In this document: positions 44,272 through 52,672 of the stretch, piece by piece
How the letters are laid out: each line of letters opens with the position of its first letter
How positions within the stretch are numbered: the stretch's first letter is position 1
Source of the DNA: Planococcus sp. CPCC 101016
GTDB taxonomy: Bacteria; Bacillota; Bacilli; Bacillales_A; Planococcaceae
Direction of reading: 5' to 3'
NCBI RefSeq assembly: GCF_007859295.1
Contig: NZ_VOHB01000002.1
Coordinates: forward strand, 993,624-1,057,623
DNA length: 64,000 nt
The notes under the pieces: model-generated
The model's database searches: none
The model's input: the letters and a program-made list of their open reading frames with translations, nothing else
What the model was told of the DNA's origin: nothing
Made by a program: the position numbers and the translations under genes

Positions 44272-45561
44272 ATGCTACGCAAAAAAAAGATCACTTTTGT
44301 TATCAATTACTTTTATCCCGACCTTGCAGCGACCAGCCAATTGATGACGGAACTTACTGGTCGCCTTCAAAATGAATTCGACATTACGGTCATTGCAGCA
44401 CAGCCCGGATATGCAGGAGAAAATCACGGCAGTAAGAAACTTTTCGAAGAGGGCTATTTGGAGAGCATTAAAGTGGTGCGGATCAAATTGCCTGAAGTGG
44501 ATAAAAACTCTAAGGTCAGTCGGATAAAGTATATCTCATCTTATTTTTTATTGGCCAATATCGCTTTGCTTAAGGAAAAAGGAACGGATGTCATTTTTAC
44601 CATCTCGCAGCCTCCGGTATTGGGCGGACTGATCGGAACCATCGGCAAACTGCTGAAGCGTTCACGTCATATTTACAGCGTCCATGACTTTAATCCTGAG
44701 CAGGCAGCCGCAGTAGCTTATACGAATAATCAAGCTGTTTTTAAGATTGCCAAAGCTGTTGATAAACTGAATTGCAGTTATGCAGATCAGGTATTATTGG
44801 TTGGTGAAGATATGGCTGAAACCTTAAAGGGACGTTTTGAAGGCAAAACTGTACCGAGCCATACCGTTATCAGCAATTGGACAGATGAGAATGCTATCGT
44901 GCCGCTTGAAAAAGATGAGCCGGCTATACAGGAGTTTCTGAAAGCGCATGGCTTACAGGACAAATTCATTGTCATGTATTCTGGGAATCTTGGACTATAT
45001 TATGATCTTGAAAACCTGATTCAAGTGTCGAAACAATTCGTGGATCAGCCTGATATTGTCTTCCTGTTCATTGGGGAGGGCGCCGTCAAGCAGCGGATTC
45101 AGGAATACGCAGATAAAAATAATCTTGAGAATGTCATGTTCCTGCCGTACCAGCCAAAAGAGTTTCTTAAGTATTCTCTAAATGCGGCAGATGTCCATTT
45201 GGTCGTTAATCAGAAAGGCATAAAGGGTGTATCTGTACCGAGTAAAATTTATGGCGTTATGGCCGCTGGTAAGCCGGTTCTAGGGGTCCTCGAACAGGGC
45301 AGCGAAGTGCAGCGCCTTATTTTTGAAAGTGGAGCAGGTGTTGTCATTGAGCCTCAGAATTATCAAGGAGTCGTCCATGCAATTAATTACCTGAAGAGCT
45401 TGGATCCGGAAGAACTTAGAGAAATGGGGCTGAAAGGTCGCGTTTATCTAGAAGAAAATCTGACAAGGGATACATCCATCAATAAGTATCGCCATGTTCT
45501 CCAGTCGGTAGCGGGTGCACCTGAGCTGAAGACTTCTTATCAGGTTGAGAGCCGTCCCTGA
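44272..45561 (+). CDS. family 4 glycosyltransferase (WcaI/WbuB-like)
   Basis: This 429-aa GT-B enzyme starts KITFVINYFYPDLAATSQLMTELTGRL, the N-terminal block seen in WcaI/WbuB-type fucosyl- and fucosamine-transferases. The donor half has VMYSGNLGLYYDLENLI and VNQKGIKGVSVPSKIYGVMAAGKPVLGV. With gmd and fcl in the same operon, a fucose transfer role is plausible but not shown. It is the last gene before the strong terminator at 45669. Confidence 0.87.
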   Translation: MLRKKKITFVINYFYPDLAATSQLMTELTGRLQNEFDITVIAAQPGYAGENHGSKKLFEEGYLESIKVVRIKLPEVDKNSKVSRIKYISSYFLLANIALLKEKGTDVIFTISQPPVLGGLIGTIGKLLKRSRHIYSVHDFNPEQAAAVAYTNNQAVFKIAKAVDKLNCSYADQVLLVGEDMAETLKGRFEGKTVPSHTVISNWTDENAIVPLEKDEPAIQEFLKAHGLQDKFIVMYSGNLGLYYDLENLIQVSKQFVDQPDIVFLFIGEGAVKQRIQEYADKNNLENVMFLPYQPKEFLKYSLNAADVHLVVNQKGIKGVSVPSKIYGVMAAGKPVLGVLEQGSEVQRLIFESGAGVVIEPQNYQGVVHAINYLKSLDPEELREMGLKGRVYLEENLTRDTSINKYRHVLQSVAGAPELKTSYQVESRP

Positions 45562-45668
45562 ATGAATGGATATGTATGTTGAAGGACATAGCATGCAGTG
45601 TCTCGCGAAGTTGATAGCCTGCCGGTCTGATCCACTGGCTGTAATTCAAAAAAAATAGTTGGGTACTT

Positions 45669-45713
45669 CCCCTTTTTCTGGAATCTTCTGGTTCCAGAAA
45701 AAGGGGTTTTTTT
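45669..45713 (+). terminator. strong rho-independent terminator ending the fcl operon
   Basis: The perfect 15-bp stem CCCCTTTTTCTGGAA/TTCCAGAAAAAGGGG with an 8-nt loop is followed by TTTTTTT. Confidence 0.92.
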
Positions 45714-45751
45714 ACAGCAAAATTTTCTCTTTGTACTATAAATGACTTAAA

Positions 45752-45769
45752 TTTCTAAAAAATTAGAAA
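45752..45769. promoter_or_regulatory. operator-like palindrome 1 upstream of manC
   Basis: TTTCTAA-AAAA-TTAGAAA is a perfect 7+4+7 inverted repeat. An identical half-site pair occurs 85 bp downstream (45837). It may bind a dimeric regulator. Confidence 0.5.
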
Positions 45770-45790
45770 AATAAAATAACTTTTACCACT

Positions 45791-45817
45791 TGATTTAACA
45801 AGGCACGGGATATAAAA
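45791..45817 (+). promoter_or_regulatory. possible manC promoter 1
   Basis: TTGATT-like -35 and GGGATATAAAATA form a promoter-like block between the two palindromes. A similar block, with the same 13-nt GGGATATAAAATA, occurs at about 45940. Confidence 0.4.
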
Positions 45818-45836
45818 TAGGTAAATATATCTGATA

Positions 45837-45854
45837 TTTCTAATTAATTAGAAA
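45837..45854. promoter_or_regulatory. operator-like palindrome 2 upstream of manC
   Basis: TTTCTAA-TTAA-TTAGAAA is a perfect 7+4+7 inverted repeat with the same half-sites as palindrome 1, 85 bp away. It is flanked downstream by TATATATATAATA, a possible -10. Confidence 0.5.
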
Positions 45855-45921
45855 ATAATATTGAATTATTAGGTATTTATATATATAATACGAGTAGACC
45901 TTTTTAGAAAAGTGTGAAAAT

Positions 45922-45955
45922 TTGATTATTTAGTTTTTATAGGGGATATAAAATA
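45922..45955 (+). promoter_or_regulatory. possible manC promoter 2
   Basis: TTGATT followed by GGGATATAAAATA repeats the block at 45791 with different spacing. It lies about 100 bp before the manC ATG. No gene is visible anywhere in 45714-46052. Confidence 0.4.
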
Positions 45956-46052
45956 CCTATAAGAGAATGAAGGGTTTATTCCATTTCCAAATTTAGTGAG
46001 TATAACGGATTATCAACCAATTGTAAGTGCAGGTGGAGAAGGAGGACGTAAT

Positions 46053-47438
46053 ATGAGATTAGTATTGTTGTCAGGTGGATCGGGGAAACGTTTATGGCCG
46101 CTTTCAAATGATGCGAGATCAAAACAGTTCCTTAAAGTGCTAAGTGACGAGGATGGCAATAAAGTTTCAATGGTTCAACGGGTTTGGAAGCAAATCGAAG
46201 AAACGGGTATGGCTGAGAATTCTATCATTGCCACCAGCAGCTCTCAGGTAGATATGATCAAAACCCAGTTAGGCCAGGATGTACATGTGGTCACTGAACC
46301 GGAAAGAAGAGATACTTTCCCGGCGATTGCACTGGCTGCGGTCTATCTGTATTCTGTCCAGAAATGCGGGCTGGATGAAGTGGTCGGAATGCTGCCGGTA
46401 GATCCTTATGTTGAAAACCGATTTTTCGGACGTGTCCAGGATTTGGAGAAAGCATTGCTTGCTTCAGGTGCAGATTTAGCTTTGATGGGTGTTAAACCAA
46501 CTTATCCTTCTGCAAAATATGGCTATATCATTCCGGATGACAAATCGGACGATTCCTATTTGACAGTCGATTACTTTAAAGAAAAGCCGACAGAACAGCA
46601 GGCGGAAGAATTGATTGAAAAAAATGCCTTGTGGAATTGTGGTGTTTTCGCGTTTAAATTGGGCTTTATTATCGATTTGCTGAAAGAAAGGGGAATGCCG
46701 ATTGAATATTCTCAGCTGCTCAGAAATTACCATCGCTTGCCTAAGAACAGTTTTGATTATGAAGTAGTCGAACGTGCAAAACATATCGTTTCATTGCCAT
46801 ATGATGGCTATTGGAAGGATCTGGGCACCTGGAATACGCTGACGGATGAAATGGCGGTTCAAATAACAGGCAAAGGGATTATCGGCAAAGGGGTTGAAAA
46901 TTCCCATATCGTCAACGAACTTGATATCCCTATTACTTTGCTCGGGTTGGATAATGTGGTAGTGGCGGCGAGTCCGGACGGAATTTTAGTGACGGACAAA
47001 GATGCCAGCACGAAGGTGAAGGAATATGTTGAAGGCTTCAATAGCCGGCCGATGTATGAAGAACGCCGTTGGGGCTGGTACCGGGTACTGGAGTATACGA
47101 AGTATACGGAAGGCAATGAAGTTTTAATCAAACGGCTAGGCATAAACGCTGGAAAAAACCTTAGCTATCAGATGCATTACAAGCGCAGTGAGGTATGGAC
47201 GATTGTCAAAGGCGAAGGGATATTCGTTTTTAATGATCAGTTAAGCCATGTCAGAACAGGAGATGTCATCCATATCCCGTTGGGAGCTAAACACACGCTG
47301 AAAGCAACAACCAATATGGAAATTATCGAAGTTCAAACTGGCAGTGAACTGATCGAAGAAGACATTTTCCGCACTTCAAATGAATGGGAAGAAATTGAAG
47401 CAATCTGCAAAGTTAAATTAACTGCTCGCCACGGTTAA
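46053..47438 (+). CDS. manC: mannose-1-phosphate guanylyltransferase with C-terminal cupin
   Basis: This 461-aa protein has an N-terminal nucleotidyltransferase domain: LVLLSGGSGKRLWPLSND (about 4-21) with SKQFLKVL, and LMGVKPTYPSAKYGYI and VDYFKEKP further in. A C-terminal cupin (about 345-450; WTIVKGEGIFVF, HIPLGAKHTLKAT) resembles type II phosphomannose isomerase. It makes GDP-mannose from GTP and mannose-1-phosphate. Because manA follows, the cupin may be regulatory or redundant. GGAGGACG precedes the ATG at 46053; the longer frame from 45996 is not supported. The upstream region holds two palindromes and a duplicated promoter block. Confidence 0.9.
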   Translation: MRLVLLSGGSGKRLWPLSNDARSKQFLKVLSDEDGNKVSMVQRVWKQIEETGMAENSIIATSSSQVDMIKTQLGQDVHVVTEPERRDTFPAIALAAVYLYSVQKCGLDEVVGMLPVDPYVENRFFGRVQDLEKALLASGADLALMGVKPTYPSAKYGYIIPDDKSDDSYLTVDYFKEKPTEQQAEELIEKNALWNCGVFAFKLGFIIDLLKERGMPIEYSQLLRNYHRLPKNSFDYEVVERAKHIVSLPYDGYWKDLGTWNTLTDEMAVQITGKGIIGKGVENSHIVNELDIPITLLGLDNVVVAASPDGILVTDKDASTKVKEYVEGFNSRPMYEERRWGWYRVLEYTKYTEGNEVLIKRLGINAGKNLSYQMHYKRSEVWTIVKGEGIFVFNDQLSHVRTGDVIHIPLGAKHTLKATTNMEIIEVQTGSELIEEDIFRTSNEWEEIEAICKVKLTARHG

Positions 47439-47498
47439 CGGCGGGGAAAACAATGTAATCGTAAGTTGCTTGTCATTTCCATGGTAGGAGGAGAGCTT

Positions 47499-48452
47499 AT
47501 GTACAAGGAACCTGTTTTTTTAAAGCCGGTTTTTCAAGAACGAATATGGGGCGGAGGTAAGCTTCAGGAATTATTCAATTATGATATTCCTTCTCAGACC
47601 ACGGGTGAAGCGTGGGTCATATCCGCACATGAAAATGGACCATCCATTGTCATGAATGGCGAACTGCAGGGGAAGAGCTTAGTGGATGTTTGGCGAAATT
47701 ACCCTCAGTTATTCGGTTTTGAAACAACTGACAGCGACTTTCCGTTGTTGGTGAAAATCCTTGACGCCAACGACCAGTTATCTGTTCAGGTGCATCCGGA
47801 TGATCATTATGCAAAAGAGCTTGCCCAAAAGCCGTATGGCAAAACGGAATGCTGGTATATTCTGGATTGTGAAGAAAATGCTGAAATTATTATTGGACAT
47901 CAAGCGCAGTCGCGGGAAGAATTCCAGCAGCTGGTGACCAAAGGGGAATGGCAAAAACTGTTCCAGAGCATTAAAGTGAAAAAAGGTGATTTTGTATACG
48001 TACCAAGCGGTACTTTGCATTCCATTGGCAAAGGCATTGTGATTTTGGAGACGCAGCAAAGTTCCGATATTACATTTCGTCTTTACGATTATGACCGTGT
48101 TGATCCCAAAGGCAAAAAGCGTGAATTGCATTTGGAAGAAGCGATGGCAGTAATGACCTGTCCGCATCAGCAAGTTATACAAGACAACCTGAAACAGCAG
48201 TTGAATAACCTGGAGTCGACACGGCTGATAGAAGGTGAATACTTCACCGTTTATCATTGGATACTTGGTGGGAAAGTAGAAGTTCCTTTGACGACTGGAT
48301 TCTTGTTAGTCAGCGTCATCAATGGATCGGGTCAGATTGTGACTGAGGAAAGTGTATCCACTGTTAAAAAAGGTGATAATTTTATCGTGCCAGCAACCAT
48401 CGGAGAGTATTTTATTGATGGAAATCTGGAAATGATTGTTTCTCATACCTAA
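47499..48452 (+). CDS. manA: mannose-6-phosphate isomerase, class I
   Basis: This 317-aa zinc-dependent cupin enzyme has PVFLKPVFQERIWGG (about 4-18), KILDANDQLSVQVHPDDHYA with the HxE-type metal ligands (VHPDD), GKTECWYIL and GTLHSIGKGIVILETQQSSD. It interconverts fructose-6-phosphate and mannose-6-phosphate, feeding GDP-mannose and GDP-fucose synthesis. GGAGGAGAG precedes the ATG at 47499. No phosphomannomutase gene is in the window, so it must be supplied elsewhere. The class is the Bacillus-type small ManA. Confidence 0.93.
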   Translation: MYKEPVFLKPVFQERIWGGGKLQELFNYDIPSQTTGEAWVISAHENGPSIVMNGELQGKSLVDVWRNYPQLFGFETTDSDFPLLVKILDANDQLSVQVHPDDHYAKELAQKPYGKTECWYILDCEENAEIIIGHQAQSREEFQQLVTKGEWQKLFQSIKVKKGDFVYVPSGTLHSIGKGIVILETQQSSDITFRLYDYDRVDPKGKKRELHLEEAMAVMTCPHQQVIQDNLKQQLNNLESTRLIEGEYFTVYHWILGGKVEVPLTTGFLLVSVINGSGQIVTEESVSTVKKGDNFIVPATIGEYFIDGNLEMIVSHT

Positions 48453-48597
48453 ATATGATTTAAATTATCAGAATATTAGAATATATAAAAACGGTTATTT
48501 CGTTCTTTTGAATAGGGTATTATTGGGTATTTGTAACTATTAAACCCTTTTTATTCAAAAATTCTCAATAGTTAAACTATATTTTGAGGACTATCGA

Positions 48598-48606
48598 TGT
48601 TACAAT
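48598..48606 (+). promoter_or_regulatory. extended -10 promoter of the galU 2 operon
   Basis: TGTTACAAT (48598-48606) fits the TG-n-TATAAT pattern with one mismatch; the region upstream is AT-rich with no clear -35. Confidence 0.45.
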
Positions 48607-48724
48607 GGGACAATATTTGGAGATTAGGTTACAAAAGAACCTGTTTTATGAAATTAAATAGGTTTGTCCCCGTATAAAAGATAGGAACCAATAACCCGAA
48701 AACTTAAAAGGGTGGGTGGATTTT

Positions 48725-49615
48725 ATGGGAAAAAAAGTAACCAAGGCAATTATTCCAGCAGCTGGGTTGGGGACTCGGTTTCTGCCGGTAACAAAAGCTA
48801 TGCCAAAAGAGATGCTGCCGATCGTAGACAAACCGACAATTCAATACATCGTTGAAGAAGCAATCGCTTCGGGCATCGAAGACATCATCATTGTTACCGG
48901 AAAAGGAAAGCGTGCGATTGAAGATCATTTCGATAAGAATTTTGAGCTCGAAGACAATCTGTTCAAAAAGGGCAAGTTTGAACTTCTTGAAAAAGTCCAG
49001 CAAACCTCTAATGTGGAAATCCATTATATCCGCCAAAAAGAGCCAAAGGGTTTAGGACATGCAGTCTGGAGCGCACGCAAGTTTATTGGAAATGAACCTT
49101 TTGCAGTGCTCTTAGGGGATGATATTGTGAGAGCCGAAAAACCGTGCTTAAAGCAATTGATTGACCAGTACGACAAAATGCAATCATCCATTATTGGTGT
49201 TCAGCAGGTTCCTGACTATGAAACGCACAGATACGGCATTATTGATCCGAGTGCAGTTGATGGACGCTGTTACCAAGTCAGCAATTTTGTAGAAAAACCT
49301 AAACCAGGAACAGCTCCTTCAAATCTTGCGATTATGGGACGTTATATTCTGGATCCTGATATCTTCGATTTTCTGGGTACGCAGAGTGCCGGAGCTGGTG
49401 GGGAAATTCAATTGACAGATGCTATTCAAAAACTTAACGAAGTAAAGAGCGTCTACGCTTACGACTTTGAAGGCAAACGCTACGATGTGGGTGAAATGCT
49501 CGGCTTCCTGCGGACAACCATTGAATTCGCTTTGGACAGCCCGGAGTTTGGTAAAGATGTAGAAGGCATCATCAAAGAATTAATGGCTGAAAAATCAGCT
49601 GCACCATTATTTTAG
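48725..49615 (+). CDS. galU: UTP--glucose-1-phosphate uridylyltransferase (copy 2)
   Basis: This 296-aa protein is very similar to the one at 11586, with [44 protein letters not shown] and [22 protein letters not shown]. It makes UDP-glucose, which Ugd in the next gene oxidises to UDP-glucuronate. AAAAGGGTGGG precedes the ATG at 48725, whereas GTG 48716 lies within that site. This copy is dedicated to the polysaccharide operon by position. Confidence 0.94.
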   Translation: MGKKVTKAIIPAAGLGTRFLPVTKAMPKEMLPIVDKPTIQYIVEEAIASGIEDIIIVTGKGKRAIEDHFDKNFELEDNLFKKGKFELLEKVQQTSNVEIHYIRQKEPKGLGHAVWSARKFIGNEPFAVLLGDDIVRAEKPCLKQLIDQYDKMQSSIIGVQQVPDYETHRYGIIDPSAVDGRCYQVSNFVEKPKPGTAPSNLAIMGRYILDPDIFDFLGTQSAGAGGEIQLTDAIQKLNEVKSVYAYDFEGKRYDVGEMLGFLRTTIEFALDSPEFGKDVEGIIKELMAEKSAAPLF

Positions 49616-49630
49616 TTTGGGGGCTTCCGT

Positions 49631-50956
49631 ATGAATATAGCGGTAATCGGAACTGGATACGTCGGATTAGTAACGGGTGTGAGTTTGTCTGAAATTGGCC
49701 ATCAAGTAATTTGTATAGATGTCAACGAGGATAAGGTAGCAAAAATGAAGCAAGGAATCTCTCCAATCTATGAACCTGGCCTCAGTGAACTAATGACAAA
49801 GAATATCAAAGAACAGCGCTTGAATTTCACTACTATCCATCAAGAAGGGCTCCGGCGGGCAGATGTAATTTATATTGCTGTTGGAACTCCGGAAAACAAA
49901 AATGGTTCTGCTGATTTGTCCTTTATTTCACAAGCGGCACAGGATATTGCTGAAAATGTCGAACGCGATGTCATTGTTGTTACGAAAAGTACGGTTCCTG
50001 TCGGAACGAATGCGATGATTAAAGAAATCATCCAAGCTCATTTAATAAATGATCTACAGATTGAAGTCGTCTCAAATCCTGAATTTTTAAAAGAAGGTTC
50101 TGCCATTCATGACTCGTTCCATGGTGACCGGATTGTCATTGGGGCAGACAGCGAGCATGCATTCAGCATAATTGAAAAGATCAACGAACCATTCGGAGTT
50201 CCTATTTTTAAGACGGACATCAAAAGTGCTGAAATGATCAAGTATGCGTCGAATGCATTTTTAGCGACAAAAATCAGCTTCATCAACGAAATTTCCAATA
50301 TATGCGAGCTATTGGGTGCAAATATAGAAAACGTATCTACGGGAATGGGTCTGGATCAGCGAATTGGCAGCCAGTTCCTGAAAGCGGGAATCGGCTATGG
50401 AGGATCTTGTTTTCCAAAAGATACAAAAGCCTTGATACAAATTGCGGGGAATGTCCAATATGAGTTTGAGTTGCTGAAAGGCGTAGTAAATGTCAATAAA
50501 AAGCAGCAAGGGATACTGATCAGCAAATTGAACGACTGTCTCCCAGAAATTGCCGGTAAAAAAATTGCTGTATTGGGTCTTGCTTTCAAACCCAATACAG
50601 ACGATATGCGGGAATCGGCATCTATCCTGATTACCGAAGAATTGGTTAAGCAGGGGGCAGAAGTCATTGCATATGATCCGATTGCAATGAACAATGCAAA
50701 ATCGATTCTGAATCCGCTGGTTCAATATGCTGAATCAATTGAAGAAACAATTGAAAACAGTGATGCTGCTCTCATATTGACTGATTGGGATGAATTCAAG
50801 AATATTGAGCTGACAATGTTCAGCAAGATGAAAAAGCCACTCGTTATCGATGGAAGAAATTGTTTTGCAGTAGAGTCCATGGAGAACAATGGAATCGAAT
50901 ATCATTCGATCGGCCGACCTCCTGCAGTCAAGGTGATTGAAGCAGCACCCATCTGA
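49631..50956 (+). CDS. ugd: UDP-glucose 6-dehydrogenase
   Basis: This 441-aa NAD-dependent oxidoreductase starts MNIAVIGTGYVGLVTGVSL (GxGxxG loop). It contains VAVGTPENKNGSADLSFI, VTKSTVPVGT, SNPEFLKEGSAIHD, the catalytic-Cys block GIGYGGSCFPKDTKAL (about 253-268) and LGLAFKPNTDDMRESAS. It converts UDP-glucose to UDP-glucuronic acid, giving the polymer an acidic sugar. It is 15 bp downstream of galU 2, consistent with one operon running to wze. Start ATG has a G-rich site upstream. Confidence 0.95.
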   Translation: MNIAVIGTGYVGLVTGVSLSEIGHQVICIDVNEDKVAKMKQGISPIYEPGLSELMTKNIKEQRLNFTTIHQEGLRRADVIYIAVGTPENKNGSADLSFISQAAQDIAENVERDVIVVTKSTVPVGTNAMIKEIIQAHLINDLQIEVVSNPEFLKEGSAIHDSFHGDRIVIGADSEHAFSIIEKINEPFGVPIFKTDIKSAEMIKYASNAFLATKISFINEISNICELLGANIENVSTGMGLDQRIGSQFLKAGIGYGGSCFPKDTKALIQIAGNVQYEFELLKGVVNVNKKQQGILISKLNDCLPEIAGKKIAVLGLAFKPNTDDMRESASILITEELVKQGAEVIAYDPIAMNNAKSILNPLVQYAESIEETIENSDAALILTDWDEFKNIELTMFSKMKKPLVIDGRNCFAVESMENNGIEYHSIGRPPAVKVIEAAPI

Positions 50957-50993
50957 TTAATAACGGGAATTAAAGATGAAAGTGGTGATTCAA

Positions 50994-51689
50994 ATGTCAG
51001 TGTCCGCTCCTGAAAAAGAAAAAATGAACGTAAATACAAGGTACAGTGAAATGGTGTTCGAAAGTGTGAAGACAAATACCAGCAATGGCTATTTGTATAC
51101 GAAACGCTTTTTGGACATTGCCGGTTCATTAGTGGGTTTAATTGCGTTGGTCCCCTTGTTATTAATAGTCAGCCTGTTGATAAAATTAGAAGATCCTCAA
51201 GGACCGATATTTTTTAAACAGAAAAGAGTTGGCAAAAACGGCAAGACTTTCGATATGTACAAGTTCCGCTCCATGGTCTGTAATGCAGAAGATTTGAAAG
51301 CCTCTTTGCTACAGCAAAATGAAGCATCAGGTCCAGTATTCAAGATCAAAAGCGATCCGAGAATTACAAAAATCGGAAAATTCATCAGAAAAACGAGCAT
51401 TGATGAATTGCCTCAGCTGGTCAATGTATTGAATGGCGATATGAGTATCGTTGGTCCGAGACCTGCATTGCCTGACGAAGTAGCTCAATACACAAATTAC
51501 GAAAAACAGCGCATTAGTGTAACTCCGGGATTGACTTGTTTTTGGCAAGTTAACGGAAGAAGCAATATCAGCTTTCAGGAGTGGGTCGAAATGGACTTAG
51601 ATTACATCCGCAATCGAAATACGATGATGGATATAAAATTGATTTTCAAGACGATTCTCGTACTGTTTGGTTCGAAAGACGCGTATTGA
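50994..51689 (+). CDS. undecaprenyl-phosphate sugar-1-phosphate transferase (priming enzyme)
   Basis: This 231-aa bacterial sugar transferase (PF02397 type) has a membrane anchor (about residues 38-60, AGSLVGLIALVPLLLIVSLLI). The catalytic block covers GPIFFKQKRVGKNGKTFDMYKFRSM, KTSIDELPQLVNVLNGDMSIVGPRPA and CFWQVNGRS. It loads the first sugar phosphate onto undecaprenyl phosphate and thus starts repeat-unit assembly. AAAGTGGTGAT lies before the ATG at 50994; ATG 50976 is an alternative with a poorer site. It is a short, single-domain form. Confidence 0.92.
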   Translation: MSVSAPEKEKMNVNTRYSEMVFESVKTNTSNGYLYTKRFLDIAGSLVGLIALVPLLLIVSLLIKLEDPQGPIFFKQKRVGKNGKTFDMYKFRSMVCNAEDLKASLLQQNEASGPVFKIKSDPRITKIGKFIRKTSIDELPQLVNVLNGDMSIVGPRPALPDEVAQYTNYEKQRISVTPGLTCFWQVNGRSNISFQEWVEMDLDYIRNRNTMMDIKLIFKTILVLFGSKDAY

Positions 51690-51696
51690 CGGAAAG

Positions 51697-51844
51697 CAGA
51701 GCATTTCTAATTTGATTAGGTGCTGCTCAAGCATTCATTGGCTGGGACACGGATAATCGGCGCACGGTGCTTACATAAGTTGATCGCCGATGACAACGGG
51801 CCTTAAGAAAATCTGGGACATCAATCATTCGAATTGATGTCCCA
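51697..51844. other. intergenic region with two hairpins before wzz
   Basis: A hairpin at about 51697-51732 (AGCA/TGCT around CTAAT/ATTAG) and a perfect 12-bp hairpin TGGGACATCAAT/ATTGATGTCCCA (51814-51825, 51833-51844) lie between the sugar transferase and the Wzz gene. Neither has a T-tract. They may be partial attenuators or RNA-stabilising structures that lower expression of the last two genes. Confidence 0.45.
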
Positions 51845-51942
51845 TAGCTCAGTAGATGAGCGAATAGGATTCGGGTATCTTATGTCCAGAGCTGCCGCTC
51901 AATAAAATATATGCATATCCAATAGGAAGGAGGGGTGGCGAA

Positions 51943-52668
51943 ATGATAGAAACCATCAGCCTGCGTGAAATATATGGAATTTTAAAGAATCGGATTCGTT
52001 TGATTCTGGCTATAACCATCATGTTCATGATCATCACGGCATTAATATCGTATTACCTGATTACCCCAACTTATCAAACGTCTACTCAACTCCTGATCAG
52101 CCAACAACAGAATGAAGCAGGGCTGGACACTCAAAGTATCGAAACTGATTTGCAATTGGTCGCTACATACAGTGAAATCATTCAAAGCCCGGTCATACTT
52201 GAGCAAGTAATCAGCCAACTAGGGTTGGAAATGTCCTACGAAGAGTTACAGAACAAAATTTCCATTGAAATTGCCGAGAGTTCTCAACTTCTGACGGTTG
52301 TGGTGGAGGACGAAGACCTTGCCGCAGCAGTTGAAATTGCGAATCGAACAGCTGAAGTTTTTGAAGCGGAAATCATGGAATTGATGAATGTCGATAATGT
52401 TTCGATTTTATCACCGGCTGTTGCCATGGAGACTCAAACACCGGTATCGCCAAATCCTCCACTGAATATTTTACTGGGTGCAATTGTCGGTCTAGGGGTT
52501 GGAGCAGCCACCGCATTGATTCTGCGTTATTTGGATACAACCCTGAGAGCTGAAAAGGATATTCAGGATGTTTTGGGGATTCCAGTGCTTGGAGCTATTT
52601 CGCCTATGAATGAAGAAGAAGACATTCCGGCAAATGAGCCGATTGCCTTTAAACGCAGGGAGGCATGA
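51943..52668 (+). CDS. Wzz/YveK-type chain-length determinant protein
   Basis: This 241-aa protein has two membrane helices (about 20-40 and 170-190) enclosing an extracellular coiled region. Starting LREIYGILKNRIRLILAITIMFMIITALISYY, it has the Wzz-family TPTYQTSTQLLISQQ segment and a proline-rich stretch VSPNPPLNILLGAIVGLGVGAATALILRYLDTTLR before the cytosolic tail. It should set polymer length and activate the partner kinase encoded next. AGGAGGGG precedes the ATG. It lacks a fused kinase domain, as is usual in Gram-positives. Confidence 0.9.
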   Translation: MIETISLREIYGILKNRIRLILAITIMFMIITALISYYLITPTYQTSTQLLISQQQNEAGLDTQSIETDLQLVATYSEIIQSPVILEQVISQLGLEMSYEELQNKISIEIAESSQLLTVVVEDEDLAAAVEIANRTAEVFEAEIMELMNVDNVSILSPAVAMETQTPVSPNPPLNILLGAIVGLGVGAATALILRYLDTTLRAEKDIQDVLGIPVLGAISPMNEEEDIPANEPIAFKRREA

Positions 52669-52672
52669 ATGA

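Noticed and set aside
45855..45889. Another ATAAT/ATTAT promoter copy before manC
   Set aside because: The inverted repeat has a 5-nt spacer and the -10 lies only 14 nt away, so it does not fit the shared architecture.
51841..51895. D-arm-like TAGCTCAG...GAGC sequence suggesting a tRNA
   Set aside because: No anticodon stem, T-arm or matching acceptor stem can be formed downstream; it is at best a chance resemblance.
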